A DNA stretch of 64,000 nucleotides from Imbricaverruca yamaguchii (lineage: Eukaryota > Arthropoda > Thecostraca > Neoverrucidae): positions 310,001 through 374,000 of the forward strand of contig JAOTOL010001436.1 in assembly GCA_034440575.1 (NCBI GenBank). The letters are read 5' to 3'. Position 1 is the first letter of the stretch. Each line of letters opens with the position of its first letter. Under the pieces are notes generated by a model. The model was not told the DNA's origin. It saw only the letters and a program-made list of their open reading frames with translations, and ran no database searches. A program made the translations under genes and the position numbers. Shown here in pieces: positions 12,257-24,300 of this stretch.

Positions 12257-12735
12257 TTAACGTCCTAAGTGTACCCGGAAACGGGTCTGTAGCCGAGTGA
12301 GGCTACGCCTCACCCGAGAGGGAAATGCTCCCAGGTGGAGCGCACACATTTCTTCAAGGAGGGGGCGGAGCTGCGCCAGCCGTTGAGCGGCCCCGACCAC
12401 CGATGGGGTGGAACCGCTAACGCCCGGCGGGAGGATAGGGGCCGCCCTCGCAGACGGTGCGACGGCGACCAAGGGGGCGGCGGGGCTCTCCGGGACCGCG
12501 CTCCGGCCAGCCATCAGGTCTCTCAGCAGGGCCGCGAGGGCACCCTCGCGCATCAAAGGGGCCAGGCGAGTCGCCCGGTCTTCCGGCAACAGCCACGCGG
12601 CACGCGCCGCCGCCCGCACAAGGGCGCTGTCGGGCAGGGGCGGGAGCGGCGACACGTCGGGGGCGTAACCCCGCCAGACGGCGTACGCCCCCCAAAAAAA
12701 AATCGTCCAGAAAGGACGCAGCTCGGTTGACGTCC
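12257..12735 (-). pseudogene. J-domain-like gene, last exon (frameshifted)
   Basis: The exon starts after a good 3' splice site (branch-like GCTAAC, pyrimidine stretch, CTGCAG at 12736-12741). In phase with the upstream exon the first codons read RDVNRAASFLDDF, which fits the last J-domain helix. The long downstream open frame (ending RFRVHLGR, stop 12257-12259) is in another phase. Removing one base in the T9/G6 homopolymer (12688-12702 on the plus strand) joins them. The tail is Ala/Leu/Arg-rich (RAAARAAWLLPEDRATRL) with no known domain. The TAA stop is part of TAATAAAA, so stop codon and poly(A) signal overlap. It may be a pseudogene or an assembly indel. Confidence 0.55.
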
Positions 12736-13003
12736 CTGCAGCAGGATCAATCGGTTAGCAAAAACTAGAAGGGCCAACGTGACCCCTCCCCCTCCCGTCA
12801 AGCCGTAGTGAAACTCGGTATTGGCAATCAAGATCTCGCGCCAGGATAAATGACGCCATCATGGTTTAAGCAACGAGAAGAAAGCAACAGAGGTTGGGTG
12901 AAGGCAAATACAACATTTCAGTTCACCCCAAAGGAAAGGACGCTGGACGGGTTCCGAATTCTTGAACAATCCATGGGAACATCCGAAGGGGGAGGGGACT
13001 TAC

Positions 13004-13173
13004 CGCAGGGCCGTTGCGTGACGGTCTCCGTGCCGGTCGGGGTGAAAGGCTCCACCCAGCCGTCTCCGCCTCCGGGCCACCACCTCTCGGAGCTGGGCAA
13101 TGCCCTTAAAGTCGTCGGGCCCGAGGTCCAAAACTACCTCAAGCAAAAACTGAGGGATGACCTTCGGGTCTAT
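13004..13173 (-). CDS. J-domain-like gene, penultimate exon
   Basis: The frame reads ...FLLEVVLDLGPDDFKGIAQ, then REVVARRRRRLGGAFHPDRH, then GDRHATAL. It ends in a consensus donor (CG|GTAAGTCC, 13003 down). The HPD tripeptide after an Arg-rich helix is the hallmark of J domains, which stimulate Hsp70 ATPase. The preceding residues fit helix I and II spacing loosely. The exon's 5' edge, CTTTCAG|ATAGACC at 13173, lies exactly where LINE-derived sequence ends, so the true upstream exons may be lost. The Hsp70-cochaperone role is inferred from the HPD context only. Confidence 0.5.
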
Positions 13174-13612
13174 CTGAAAGCCACAACTCTATCCATTTTA
13201 AGATGTTACCTGCAATATCATGGGACTGAAGCTGTATCATTAACCGTTTATTGGGTACCTTGTCAAAGGCCTTACTAAAGTCAAGATATGCTACATCAAC
13301 CTGATTTCCCTGATCAAATTGTTCTGTGGCGAAGTTCAAAAAGTCCAAGAGGTTTGTGAGACACGATCGTCCTTTTCTAAACCCATGTTGAGTATCTTCT
13401 AATCAATCTGCTACCTTCCAGATAACTAACTTTTCTATCCTTGATAATTGATTCCAGTACCTTGCAGACTAGGGATGTGAGACTTACTGGCCTATAGTTT
13501 TCAACTTTCCCTCTTTCTCCTTTCTTGAAAATAGGAACTACATTTGCCCTTTTCCAATCGGTTGGAATTTCATTTTGTGAAACTGATCTACTAAATATTA
13601 TACTAAGTGGAA
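13173..13612 (-). mobile_element. internal slice of a CR1-like LINE
   Basis: Near-identical to 48841-49257. It encodes part of the reverse transcriptase ([48 protein letters not shown]). It is truncated inside the coding region at both ends, unlike a normal LINE insertion, which keeps its 3' end. Relative to the 48-49 kb copy it keeps about 20 extra bases near 13425-13445. Confidence 0.9.
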
Positions 13613-13614
13613 TA

Positions 13615-14640
13615 GGATATATAGGGTATAGGCAAAACACTGCCCGGTGGTTTGTCCACCCCCGAACTCTGCACGTGGGCACGGTTGGTGCAGAGATTCG
13701 AGGGACATGATGGATCGGTTTGGCATGCCATAAGACCCCAGGCTAAAGAGGTAGGGCCGGCTAGGTTATAAAGACGACCAGGTACGTACCCAACGTGGTA
13801 GGGATACGTGCCCGCCCGTGAAATACGTCAGTCCTGGTCGCAAGTGTACGACGAATAAGGCCCGGCGCGGGATCGACCGAACTTAAGGCTAGGTATGTCG
13901 GTCAAAGACACAGAGAGCACTTGTATCAGCCCTGGGAGTCAGTACGATGAGCCCCCTCGTTGCAGTTAAGACTTTGTCCAGGCGAGAAACGCTGTCAATA
14001 ATGGCTAGGCCACCCATGATTGGTAGTGAAAGGTTTACTTGTTCGGCCCGGTAATACCATCAAAATTAGAGCATTGGTCTGTCGATCTATGTGTTTGTGT
14101 GCCGCTGAAGGGGTGGGGGTCAGGAGCTGAACTTGGGGACCAAGCAATTCATTAATTATTAAGGAGAGCATGAATGGGGCGAGCGAATGTGAAATGAGTG
14201 AGGGGAATGAACGTGAGTAGGTAGATTTAAGGATCAGCGGAAGCCGCTTGGGGCTTAACACAGGCACCTATTTCGTGCGGAACATTGCACAAAATTATAC
14301 TATTACTAGCGTCCAAAAAGTCCAAACACGGACATGTCATTCAAACCGATGACAAATTTAATTGTCATCAATTTTCTCATACAACGTATTAATTATAATC
14401 TAGCTAAAGACTCTCACTTACCTATATGGTGTTCCCAAAACTTTGACTTCGCACATATATAAATTCGTGTTAGGAACGGCAACTCAAACCAACATCACGA
14501 CGGCTGGGGTTTGGGGATGTGTGGTGGAATTGGAGGTGAAAAACAACATAATACACCACTGACATAGCCACAATGAACAAAGGGGTGAGTTAGGTCAAGC
14601 CCCCAATAAGGCGGTTCAAGTAGTTCAATCAGTTCCATTC
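13615..14640. other. unassigned DNA
   Basis: No supported feature. GC content is moderate and open frames are short. Confidence 0.45.
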
Positions 14641-14960
14641 GAGTTTAGGCTGCATCAAGAATACATTGTACACACCCACTTCGCACACCCATTCCAGTTT
14701 CAGTTTAGTTTAGGCAATATCTAAAATACATTTCACACACCCATACCACTCAGTCGAGTTTAAGTGAGGTTAGCAACAGCTAAAACACACAGTTTACACA
14801 CGTGCACATTCCACTCACCCACACATAATTCATACGCCCCCACCCCACTCACCACACCCACCCCACTCACACCCCGCACACTCACACCCCCACTACACCC
14901 CCCCCCCCGCACCTACACCCGTCACCACCCCGGACACCCCACCTACGGCAGAGTCGCCAC
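14640..14960 (+). repeat. diverged tandem units grading into CA/C-rich DNA
   Basis: Three loose units of about 70 bp contain GTTTAGGC or GTTTAAG, ACACACCCA and AGTTTA (about 14640-14800). They run into (CACC)-rich sequence with a C10 tract near 14900. No coding evidence. Confidence 0.5.
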
Positions 14961-16280
14961 CCCTACACATCCAGCATACAATATTAGTAGGTTTTGGATG
15001 ACCGAGCATGAGTGTTTTAGGAGGTCCAAAATCAGTTAGTTAGGTTAGTTTCAGTTAGGATATTTTTGTAATTTGACATCAGTGTTCTTTGTTAGCCACC
15101 AAAAACCACATTTCCCCACACTTTCCATATTTATATGGCGTGGGGGATAGCATGTACTGTCATTGTCAAAATTAGAGTTTTTTTCCTAGTGTTTGAAAAA
15201 TATTAGTTGAACGATATTAATATTATTTTTGGGTGAAATTACTTTTTTTCTTGATATCAGCACATGAACTTGAACTACCGATTTGCTGAGTTTCCATTTC
15301 CCATAGAAATGAATATCAGCTTCCTTCAAATCACATCAGATAATGGTGTGAATTGAAGGAATGTTAAATGCTAAGCGTGGCGGTGGGTGGGGGGAATGAT
15401 GTGTGGCCTGGTCCATGGGCAGAAAGAAACCAGCGGACCGATCGCTGGGCACCCATTTGCGTATCCCGAAGACGAACCACGATAAGCGTTTTGGACTCGC
15501 CCCCTAAGCCTTAGCGGTTCCCACCGAGGAATTATTCCACACATTCATAGAGATGGATGCAGCGTTTTGTGTTCACCATGCCCAAGAACCCAACAATCTC
15601 AGCAGACATCCAAAGGTCATTGAAAGTTTCCGCCAGGTGTTTGAAATAAGATTGAATTCCACAGATAAAATACAATTAAGTGCTTTGCGAGGATCCGGAC
15701 ATTTATTCATCTCGGGCTGGTGAGCAAGGTGAACGTCGCCAAGCTCGCAAAGCGGAAGCAGCGGAAAGCCGAGTAGTTTGCTCAGTGACTGCGAAGTATG
15801 GGCCGCACTTTGGCGACACTTCACATTCAGATCAGTGTTCAAATCATTCATTATTTGGACGCATAGGTGCATCACCTGCCATTGATCATATAGCGGCATA
15901 TCAGGACTTTCTACACAAATATTACACGAGACTAAACGTACGTGTTGCAGTTGCACCGAGTGTATGTCAAGCTCAACAACTGATATGTGCCTGTGTTTGT
16001 GAAGTCGGTAGAGCGTAGCCTGTAGGTCTACGCGTACTCATCGTCCCGCTACGGTGCTCGTGAGTAGTCTGTGTATGTATGCATTTCGAGTTGTTCTCAG
16101 CCACAGATGTCACGATGAAGATGTTCCATCTATTCTTGCCAGTTCGTCCGATTTTATAAGGTGTCAGATATGTACGTACTGTAATGTTAGGTATTGTAAT
16201 GTATTGACGCAATGTAATCTCCTTAAGTAACGTGGCTTATCTGCACCTGCTACCAATAACCTCTTATGTCACGCGTTTGG
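14960..16280. other. unassigned DNA
   Basis: Overlapping open frames on both strands at 15573-16018 have no recognisable motifs and were not called genes. Confidence 0.4.
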
Positions 16281-16281
16281 T

Positions 16282-16438
16282 GGAGCCGCGGTAGCTTAGT
16301 CGGTAGGGTGTTGGGCTCTTGACCGCAAGATTATGGGTCCGAGTCCCGCAACCAGCGGAATTACCGAGTCCACCCGCGACCAATCGGTTTGAGAAGTTGA
16401 CGACGCTATATGACCTAGCATTTAATTACGTTGTAAAG
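16282..16438 (+). mobile_element. tRNA-derived SINE
   Basis: The tRNA-like head is GGAGCCGCGGTAGCTTAGTC with GGTAGGGTGTTGGGCTC, and the B box is GGGTCCGAGTCCC. The core CGCGACCAATCGGTTTGAGA matches the core of the 31602 SINE. The tail (GACGCTATATGACC...) is diverged and lacks the terminal stem partner. No clear target duplication. Confidence 0.75.
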
Positions 16439-16545
16439 GAACCCAAGGTTCCTTTTCTGCTTCATGTGTTTGCTTCTCCCAATATATGTCTTGTGTTGTG
16501 CTTCCTCGATATATCGTTTAAATACGCACTCTGTTGGGCGCCAGA

Positions 16546-16550
16546 ATATA

Positions 16551-16614
<64 letters not shown>
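16546..16614. repeat. AT dinucleotide microsatellite
   Basis: About 65 bases of near-pure (AT)n. Tyr-Ile open frames across it are artefacts. Confidence 0.97.
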
Positions 16615-16616
<2 letters not shown>

Positions 16617-16619
16617 ACG

Positions 16620-18315
16620 TGCGCAAAATGACGAAAGCAGTCCATGCGCCCAAAATGCTCATTCACTTCAACCACAGAGTACGCAACCGAGAAACAATCG
16701 GCAGTGGGAGTGAGGGCCTTCTTCAATCTTGGCAGTCTCGTTTTCCCCAGATGTATGCTCCTCGTATTAAAGTCTGATTGATAAATAACTTTTGTTGCCG
16801 TATTTATGTCGTGCTGTACTGCAAAATGCGTGATATTTCAGGTTACACGACGCGAATAAAGAAATCATATTTTAAAAGGAAAATATTTTCTTTAGTCAAA
16901 AATAGAACACATTTAATTAAAAAGATGTATGGCATTACGTGGTAATTTTATATTCCAACCACAAATTAAGGTGTTATTAAAGTTGCTTCCGAGCAGGTCT
17001 GGCATTGAAATTGCTGTTGCCCCTGCATTATTACATGCATGACAGAAGTTTGATTCACATGGCTTCAGCGACGCAGCCAATTCATTTCGACTGAAAATAC
17101 CGAATAACGGTATGCGAACATGGGCACGGTGGGGAATGAACGGGGATGCTTCCCCAATCTTGGCAAGTTCCGCGTTAAGCATTTGACAATGCATGATAAT
17201 CGAACTGAAATCCTCATGCGGGCATCTAAAATCCGTCTTAGCGCTTACGGGTTCCACAAGGTTGTTGCCGAATCTAAATCGAGCCTTGATGGTACGAAAA
17301 GCGTGATTTTTTTATGTTGCGCCGGCCCTCCAGAAAGTTCAGGATTGTCACCTAAATATTTTAGCCAAAATTTTTTAGTCTGCTCCTGTCAAAGCAATGC
17401 TTGTCGCAGTCCTGGTGGCGTGTGTTCGCCGTGTATCGTAAGAGGCGTGGAGCGGAGCTTACAACTGGCATCGCTCTGTCTCCAGCACGGGTCAAATCAT
17501 TTGACTGTTCGGCAGCATGCACAATTGTTGGTATTGTCACCTTGATAATCATGTACTGTTAGATGCACACCTCGAGGAGCAGGGACTAATGTTGGTCGGC
17601 GTGTACTGGTGGGAGGGGAAAGGGCAACCGTTAGTTTTTAGCTCAATATTTGCGATGCACTGCCGTAGTGCCACAGATGATTAAATTCAGGGGGTCCTGT
17701 CTCCTGTCCCACCCCCGATGGTCCGCCGCCCGTGTCAGTAAGGGACAGTAGGCCTGGACACTGCCATAAGCGGTGACGTGTTCCGTAGTTCCTATGCCTG
17801 GCTGATTTGACCATAAAGTTAAGGTGGCAGAACCCCAGCCTTGCAGAATATCTGCGTATTTCCCTTCACTTTATGAAAAAGATCGTCCCATGTGAACAGT
17901 GTCTTAATTCACTGTCGCTTATTAGAAGGACTTCCCACAACGCACACAAAAAGCTGCCGGCCCCCAGGCTCCAACCAGCTTCCTCCGAGTCGTCAAACCG
18001 ACGCGCTACGAACTGCGCTACCCACACCGAACTACTCTGCCCGCTTAAGTTAAGTAGTGTTGATGGATATGGCATGGGTCTAAATAACACCATTTTACAC
18101 AATAACTAAGACGTTCATGTGAAAGCCTCCCATGATTATCGAAATAGCATGAAACAAGCTTTCAGATGACGTATAATTTATACCACTCACTTATACTTGT
18201 TACTCAGGAACGTACGCGGAAAAGTACCATTTCTCGCTGTCGTGATAACCTGCTGAACCCAAATCAGCGCCCAGATGACGTCCCCGGCTGCCAATAAACA
18301 TTGACAGTGCCCGCA
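16620..18315. other. unassigned DNA with unrecognised open frames
   Basis: Opposed open frames at 16913-17257 (minus) and 17120-17545 (plus) overlap. Neither shows a known motif or splice-consistent extension. Confidence 0.4.
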
Positions 18316-18320
18316 TGCAT

Positions 18321-18395
18321 GATATTTTTTCCAAATACGCGGAGGCCACAGGGCGCATTTGATTGGTTGATGGGCCTGCGGCGTGACGTCATCAG
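18321..18395 (+). repeat. left arm of a 75-bp inverted repeat
   Basis: Reverse complement of 19362-19436 with few mismatches. The core is GCGCATTTGATTGGTTGATG followed by GGCCTGCGGCGTGACGTCATC. The arms are about 970 bases apart, which suggests terminal inverted repeats of a non-autonomous DNA transposon about 1.1 kb long, or two opposed solo copies. Confidence 0.8.
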
Positions 18396-19361
18396 TCGGA
18401 ACGCAGCGATATAGAGGTGCCAATTTTTAGCAATCATCATGGTACACATGTATAGATGCAAATATGCAGGTGGCCCACAATAACGGGCGTTATCCAGACA
18501 ATAACGTCCTTGTATAGTACTCTCTCGGCATAACCCTCGCCCTACGACATTTTCGAATCACACGACCTATGAGGGGATCGGTGTAACCCCCTGGCCCCTA
18601 ATTGCGCTAGTTACGAAACAAAATCAAGCGCGTCGAGCGCGACAAGAGAAAACCAAATATTCCCGTTGTGATGGCAGCAGGTCAATAGGCGACCTCCCAG
18701 GTCAGGTCAATGATCGCCGGCCAGTAAAAAATTTAAGCTCTTCCGCCAGATAGCATGCAGCTTGCGCTCCAGACTGCGACAAAAAGTTAGCTAAAATGTT
18801 CCTCTGGAAATTTTGCATGGATTGGTGCCAGTTGCATGACCGTAGCTGTCTTAGGTCACGATATATAAAGGTAATCTTACTCTATATCAGGTAAAAAGAG
18901 GTCAAAGTTCACACCATACTATGGCCAGCCACCCCAGAGGTCAGGGGCGGATTTAGGGCTGCCATTTTATATCGGTTTGGGTTGTAGGCATGGTTAGGTT
19001 TGGTTTGGTTATGATACATAAGGGAAATATTCTGTAAAGATTAGTATTCTTTTCAAAGGATGAAATACCCGAGGCTTGCTAACCGACGGCTTACAAGTGT
19101 TGGTGAAGCAGATATGAACAAAAAGCATACCTTTCTGGCATATAATGGAATGTTTCAATCCAGGACTTCAGCAAAGTTTGATTTTAGCACCTCGGATTTT
19201 GAACAATTACACTGGCTTCTTCCAAGTCTCCTCTCGCAATTCAGTCCCTTACAGCTTCAAAGGAACTCAGGCCTTACGCATCCGTTGCTAAACGAGACGA
19301 ATTCAAATTTCCGCCGACGCGACGAATGAAGCTAACAGATGATGCATTATGGGTACCATAG

Positions 19362-19436
19362 ATGATGACGTCACGCCGCAGGCCCATCAACCAATCAAAT
19401 GCGCCCTGTAGCTTCCGCGTATTGGTAAAAAATACC
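19362..19436 (-). repeat. right arm of a 75-bp inverted repeat
   Basis: Partner of the arm at 18321-18395. The inner edge carries the palindrome TGACGTCA, as does the left arm. No transposase reading frame lies between the arms. Confidence 0.8.
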
Positions 19437-19439
19437 ACG

Positions 19440-21020
19440 CTGGCCGCATATGGACGGTGAGTTTGATCTTCGCCGGATATCGAAAAGGGTAGACCCTTCA
19501 GATTACCTTCAAAATTGGTCTACGGGTAGTATTTGATGCACTGATGACCATAAGCATAAAGTTAAGACGGGCATTCATGAACAGTTTGGTTATTCAAGGT
19601 GAAAGTCCAGTGTCGTTGAGGTCGAACTCTTCAGATTCCCCTTAAAATTGGTACACGGGCACTGGCTGACCCAGGAATGGGCCATTCCGTTCATGAGCTC
19701 CTCCCCCCTACGAAGCGCTTAGAAGGGGCCATCGTGTCTTTTAGTCAGTGTTGAAAATAATTATTTCTGGTTAGGTGTGAGATGTCGAAATCGCCATACA
19801 AATAATGCTATAAAGATTTGTAGTCTTGCTCAACCAAATTTCGGACAATTGCACACGTATCACTGTTTCCAATTGGCGTGTATCGGGATGTACCTAAGTT
19901 GGCCACACCGATATCAGCAACAACGAAACAAATAACCATACTGCAAACTGGTATTGTATAACATAACACATGATAGGTAATCCATCCATCCGAAATTGCG
20001 CAACTGGATGATCGTTATCATGATCCGGATTCGTTATGGTGAGCATAAGCATGCAACTTGCAAAACGAGGAATGAAGAATACAGCTAGATACAGCTGGAA
20101 ACGAGGAATGAAGAATTTACAAGCACGCACCAAGACGCACGATGTCGATACTCCTTTTGGTAGGATGCAGATTCAGTGCTCAATAAGTGATACATTCCAC
20201 CATTTTCGCAAATGATTGATCACGGCTATTGCCCCCCCCAGAAACCAACAGAAGTGAACTATATTTAAATGCTGTTACCTTTGCCGAGGTATAAAAAATA
20301 GTGTTTGGATGAAAGAATCCACAATTTTCAAGGTATTTTTTTAGTAATTGTTTCGAAGCCCACGTGCACGACACACATCCAGGGTTTCATGCCTTTCAAG
20401 TTCTGTTTACGGCAAGAGTTGACAAAATCGGATCCGCCAGTGTGTACACGTGCACGAACGTTGACGTGATACATGACGTTGAGCGTGAACGTGAATCTGG
20501 TTTTTGCTCATGTTTACCTTGCTAGTAAACAAGAACAAAAATCCGGGAACTAAAAATTGTAGAAGTAGGCCCATACACAGGAAATTGTTATTTTTTAATG
20601 GGCCACTTTGCCAAGTAATGGTCGAAATCCGGTGCTTTTAAACCAAAAATAGTGGAAGGATGGGCACCCTCCAAATCCGTTCGACCCCTCCCCTGATGTA
20701 ATTCCTAGGTACGCCACCGGGGACGGGTTGGGCTGACGCCGAAAACCAAAAATTTGCTCCCACTCCCCACCCCCAACCGGTAGGTTAGATCCGCCAGTGT
20801 ACAAGGGTAGTAATCGATGCAGATTATCAGGAACATAAAAGCTAACAGGGGCGGTATTAAACAGCTAGATTATTTTGGTCATAACTTCTCCCGGTGTGCA
20901 TATACAGCGATTGAAAGTTTGAAACGAATATCATTCTGCGTGGCAAGCTATATTGATATTCCATTCTCACATGTAGAACAGTATGCTCGTATATGCAGTG
21001 TGCAGTATTGTATGTTCGTT
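19440..21020. other. unassigned DNA downstream of the lipase gene
   Basis: No supported gene. A block at about 20595-20800 with several runs of C/G and CCTAGGTACGCCACCGG looks like repeat debris but has no second copy in the window. Confidence 0.4.
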
Positions 21021-21024
21021 TTCG

Positions 21025-21090
21025 CATCAGCAGGGTGTGGCAGTCCCCCATCAGCAGGATGTGGCAGTCCCCCATCAGCAGGGTGTGAAG
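21025..21090. repeat. three-copy 22-23 bp repeat at the lipase stop codon
   Basis: CATCAGCAGGGTGTGGCAGTC recurs three times with a CCCC join. The innermost copy encodes the lipase C-terminal Pro-Cys and stop (minus strand CACCCTGCTGATGG). The other two lie in the 3' untranslated region. Confidence 0.85.
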
Positions 21091-21351
21091 GTGGCCGTCT
21101 GTTTGTCTGCTATCGGAGCTCCGTCAGAGCACATCAGCTGACTGCTCGTCTTCAGCTGGTGATTGACGGTGCGCACAGTGAGTCGAGTCGCCGCCAGTCG
21201 GCGCTGCTGCGGGCCGTGCTGGTCGTGGTAGGTGAGCTGCACCGACTGCAGCTGGCCCAGGTCGGCGGGCACGTGCAGAGTTGTGTGTAGGCGCGCCCCG
21301 GCCTGCAGCTCGGTGTGGTCACTGCCGGCATACGTCGGTCGGGGTGAGACG
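21075..21351 (-). CDS. lipase exon 9 (PLAT end, stop)
   Basis: The acceptor, ACGAG|C at 21351, is the weakest in the gene but is the only one seen that keeps phase 2. The exon encodes [30 protein letters not shown] and TRLTVRTV, ending TFTPC and TGA. The alternation of strands fits PLAT. Confidence 0.85.
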
Positions 21352-24300
21352 CTCGTTGTTCAGTCTGATATTGAAGCAAGGTGTAGTGTCATTTGCCGCA
21401 TGATATCACCTCATATAGCTCCTGGTAGATGTAGATGTGATCGTCGGTAGCTTGTTATATCCAGAATAGGCAGACTTTTATCATGCATTGCCACATGCTA
21501 CGACGCTGTCAATAAGGGCTGACATAGCGTCATTAGGCACGATGTTATGTACATGCCGGCAAATGCAGTCACCAAGGGCTGAGAACACGTTGGTATGCGT
21601 TGACTTAAACAGCAGTGCTGAACCAATCATAAATCATGAGGGAATGACATAGCAATAGCATGGCTAGGGCAGCATCAGAAGGGACTGAAAAACATGAATA
21701 TGTGTGGAAGTAACGGCAGTATAGTACCATGTAACGCAAACTGAATAATAATGCCCCACCAGTTTGGGTAACGCCTTGTAGCATGGGCTGAAATAGCATC
21801 GATGTGGGGACTTGTAGCGTTAGTATGGAATTAACGACGCCAACATGCTCTGGTATAATTTCAATAATTAGACGGATGTAATGTCAATGTTCATTAGCGT
21901 GGCATCGACGTGGGCTGATGTAATATCATTGCGAGCCGAGATAATGTAACCATGATTACATAATGTGAGCATTGAGTGAGATAACTCCGGTGCTGATGCA
22001 GATATAGCTGATGCAGCATATATGTGGGATAATATGCTGCTAAAATGAATGTCGACAAACCAGGAATATTACGTCATTGCGTTTCAATGTATCGCCAACG
22101 TCGTGGGACCTGGCGCCAATGCGGTGCAAGGCCCTGTTGAACAGCAACGCGCTGTTAGTGGCGGTAATTGGAGCCCTGGTGACGTCAGTGCAGGCAGATG
22201 TCTCACCTCCAGCCGGGGAGCCTTTCCGAACTGTTGCTGGCGCCGTTCAGCACAAACACCATGTTGCCCCGACTGTCCTCCTGGCCGGCATCGAGCTCGA
22301 TGCATAGCTCGAAATAAAACACTGAAACGGACGAAGCGGTATGGCAGCAATGTCGAAAATATGCGATGCCTACCTTCCAAACGGAGGTGGCCCAGTGGGA
22401 TGCGCCGAGCTTCTCGACCGTGAACCGTAGGATAAATAGTGTTGAAAGCACTACGTTGTGCAGTGTGTAAATAACTGCTAAGTTTCTGTGAGGGGGTTTT
22501 AAAAAAAACTGCTCATGCTGGGTACCTGAGCGAAGACAGTTGATCTGAATTAAGATGATCTCTGCACCCAGAGCACTAGAATGTATCTATGGGCTAAAAG
22601 GTGTTTACAAACTGAAAGGTATATTATCTAAAATGTATTCATGAAATGCATTCTGGATGTATAAATGCATATAACCAGGTGAGGTTTGGTGTGTGATGCT
22701 TTGTGAACAAATGCAGCCACAGCATTTTCGTAGGTTCGTAAAGACGGGCGGACATGCAAGTGATGCAGGAAAGCGGATGCATCACATAATTATGCAGGTA
22801 TTCATAATTTTATGACACTTCAAAGGCGACACAAAATGCTTCGTTTTTCCGGATTGTAAATAACAGATGCCTCGCCGAAACAATAGTTTCGATCAAATAA
22901 CATTTTGGGCGCATAATCCAACGAAAAAAAATGATAGGTTCCTGCAAGCAGCTTCGGCAAGACTTCATTACAATCGGAATATTGCAAAGACCGGTAAGAA
23001 TGACGATTCAGCACGAACTGAGCCAGAGCTGGAAGCTCCAGCTATCAAGCTAGCGAGACTCACCACAGAACGATTCTGAGTTGGCCGACGTCTGCAGATA
23101 ATATGAGCCGTTCAAGTTATAGTTGACACTGTCCATGCCCATTAGACCCAACGTGACGTCGTCCATGTGCTGACACGATGTCGACAGGTACTCGTCATAG
23201 TCGGTGCAGCGGAACGCCACCAGAGGGCAGGCCTGTTGTCGCAGCGACTCCAGGAATAGCTGGTGGGAACGGTCGTGGGAGCACCCAAGCAGCCCCTCGA
23301 GCGCTGCCGACGGCACGCCACGGTCAGACGAGGTCAGCGAGCGTGGGTGGTGTGCACGCACATCGTACGCAATGTCGTGGCATGTCGGAGCTCGTAACGG
23401 CAGTCAGAGAGAACGAACGCAAACGTGCACATCTCTGTAGAAACGCATAGAACAGACAGAGAAGCAACTGGAATCAGACTGACAAGAGCTAAACGATGAA
23501 TAGAATGGAACAGGGACACAGCCATGATTTCTTAAGGGACCCAAACAAAGAAAAATGTCATGAAACAGAGACTGCTTTAGGTGCACGAAGCACGCCGAAA
23601 ATGTTTGGTTCTGTGTGGTGAAAATTTCAAATTGTTTTTATCTGATCTGGTGTATTTTCCCTCCTAAGTTCCCCCCCCCCCCCTTCCACCCCGCAGGCTG
23701 TGTCTCTTGGATGGAAGGTTCGGATTTCAGCGGCATATTGGATGACATTTTACCGGTTGGATGTTCGGGATTGTCACACTTTACAGGTCCAAAAAGAGCA
23801 TATTTGGCCGGGAAGCAGGCTTCAATTATCTGGGTAACGGATTTATGGTTTGCCTGTTTGTCATAATAACACTGGATAACGGGTACGATGTGTACCGGAA
23901 ACATGTGTGCTCTGCAATGAACACCATACTCTTGCATTATCGGACTCCCGAGTATCCATAAAGCATACCCATACAATGTGTCCCTCGAGAGAAACTTAAG
24001 ACCCCACGTAAACTACTGCCAGGCGCAAGATGTTGTTACTTCACATTTGACACGAACAATGTATCACTAGGTCGCAATTTACCTCGTTCAACTCAGGCTA
24101 CTTACTGCTATCCTAGCCCAAAAATCAACCACTCCTATTCTACTTCTACTTGCGATCTATATCAACTGCATCGCTGTTCCAAATATTGTGCACCACTCCA
24201 TGTTCACTATCTCAAGAGCGTATGATTTTCCTGCGACGCACGCAGCTGAATAGGCCATGCAGCGTCGCCACGGTTACACCGAATGGGCCCTGTGAAGCTG

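Noticed and set aside
15573..16018. Opposed open frames of 127 and 112 codons
   Set aside because: No motif and no splice-compatible neighbours on either strand.
16319..16777. Open frames with Tyr-Ile runs
   Set aside because: They cross the AT microsatellite and a SINE.
22049..22423. Plus-strand 124-codon open frame
   Set aside because: Shadow of lipase exon 8 on the minus strand.
23671..23700. C-rich stretch followed by CCGCAG as a plus-strand splice acceptor
   Set aside because: No plus-strand exon follows; it lies in a lipase intron on the other strand.
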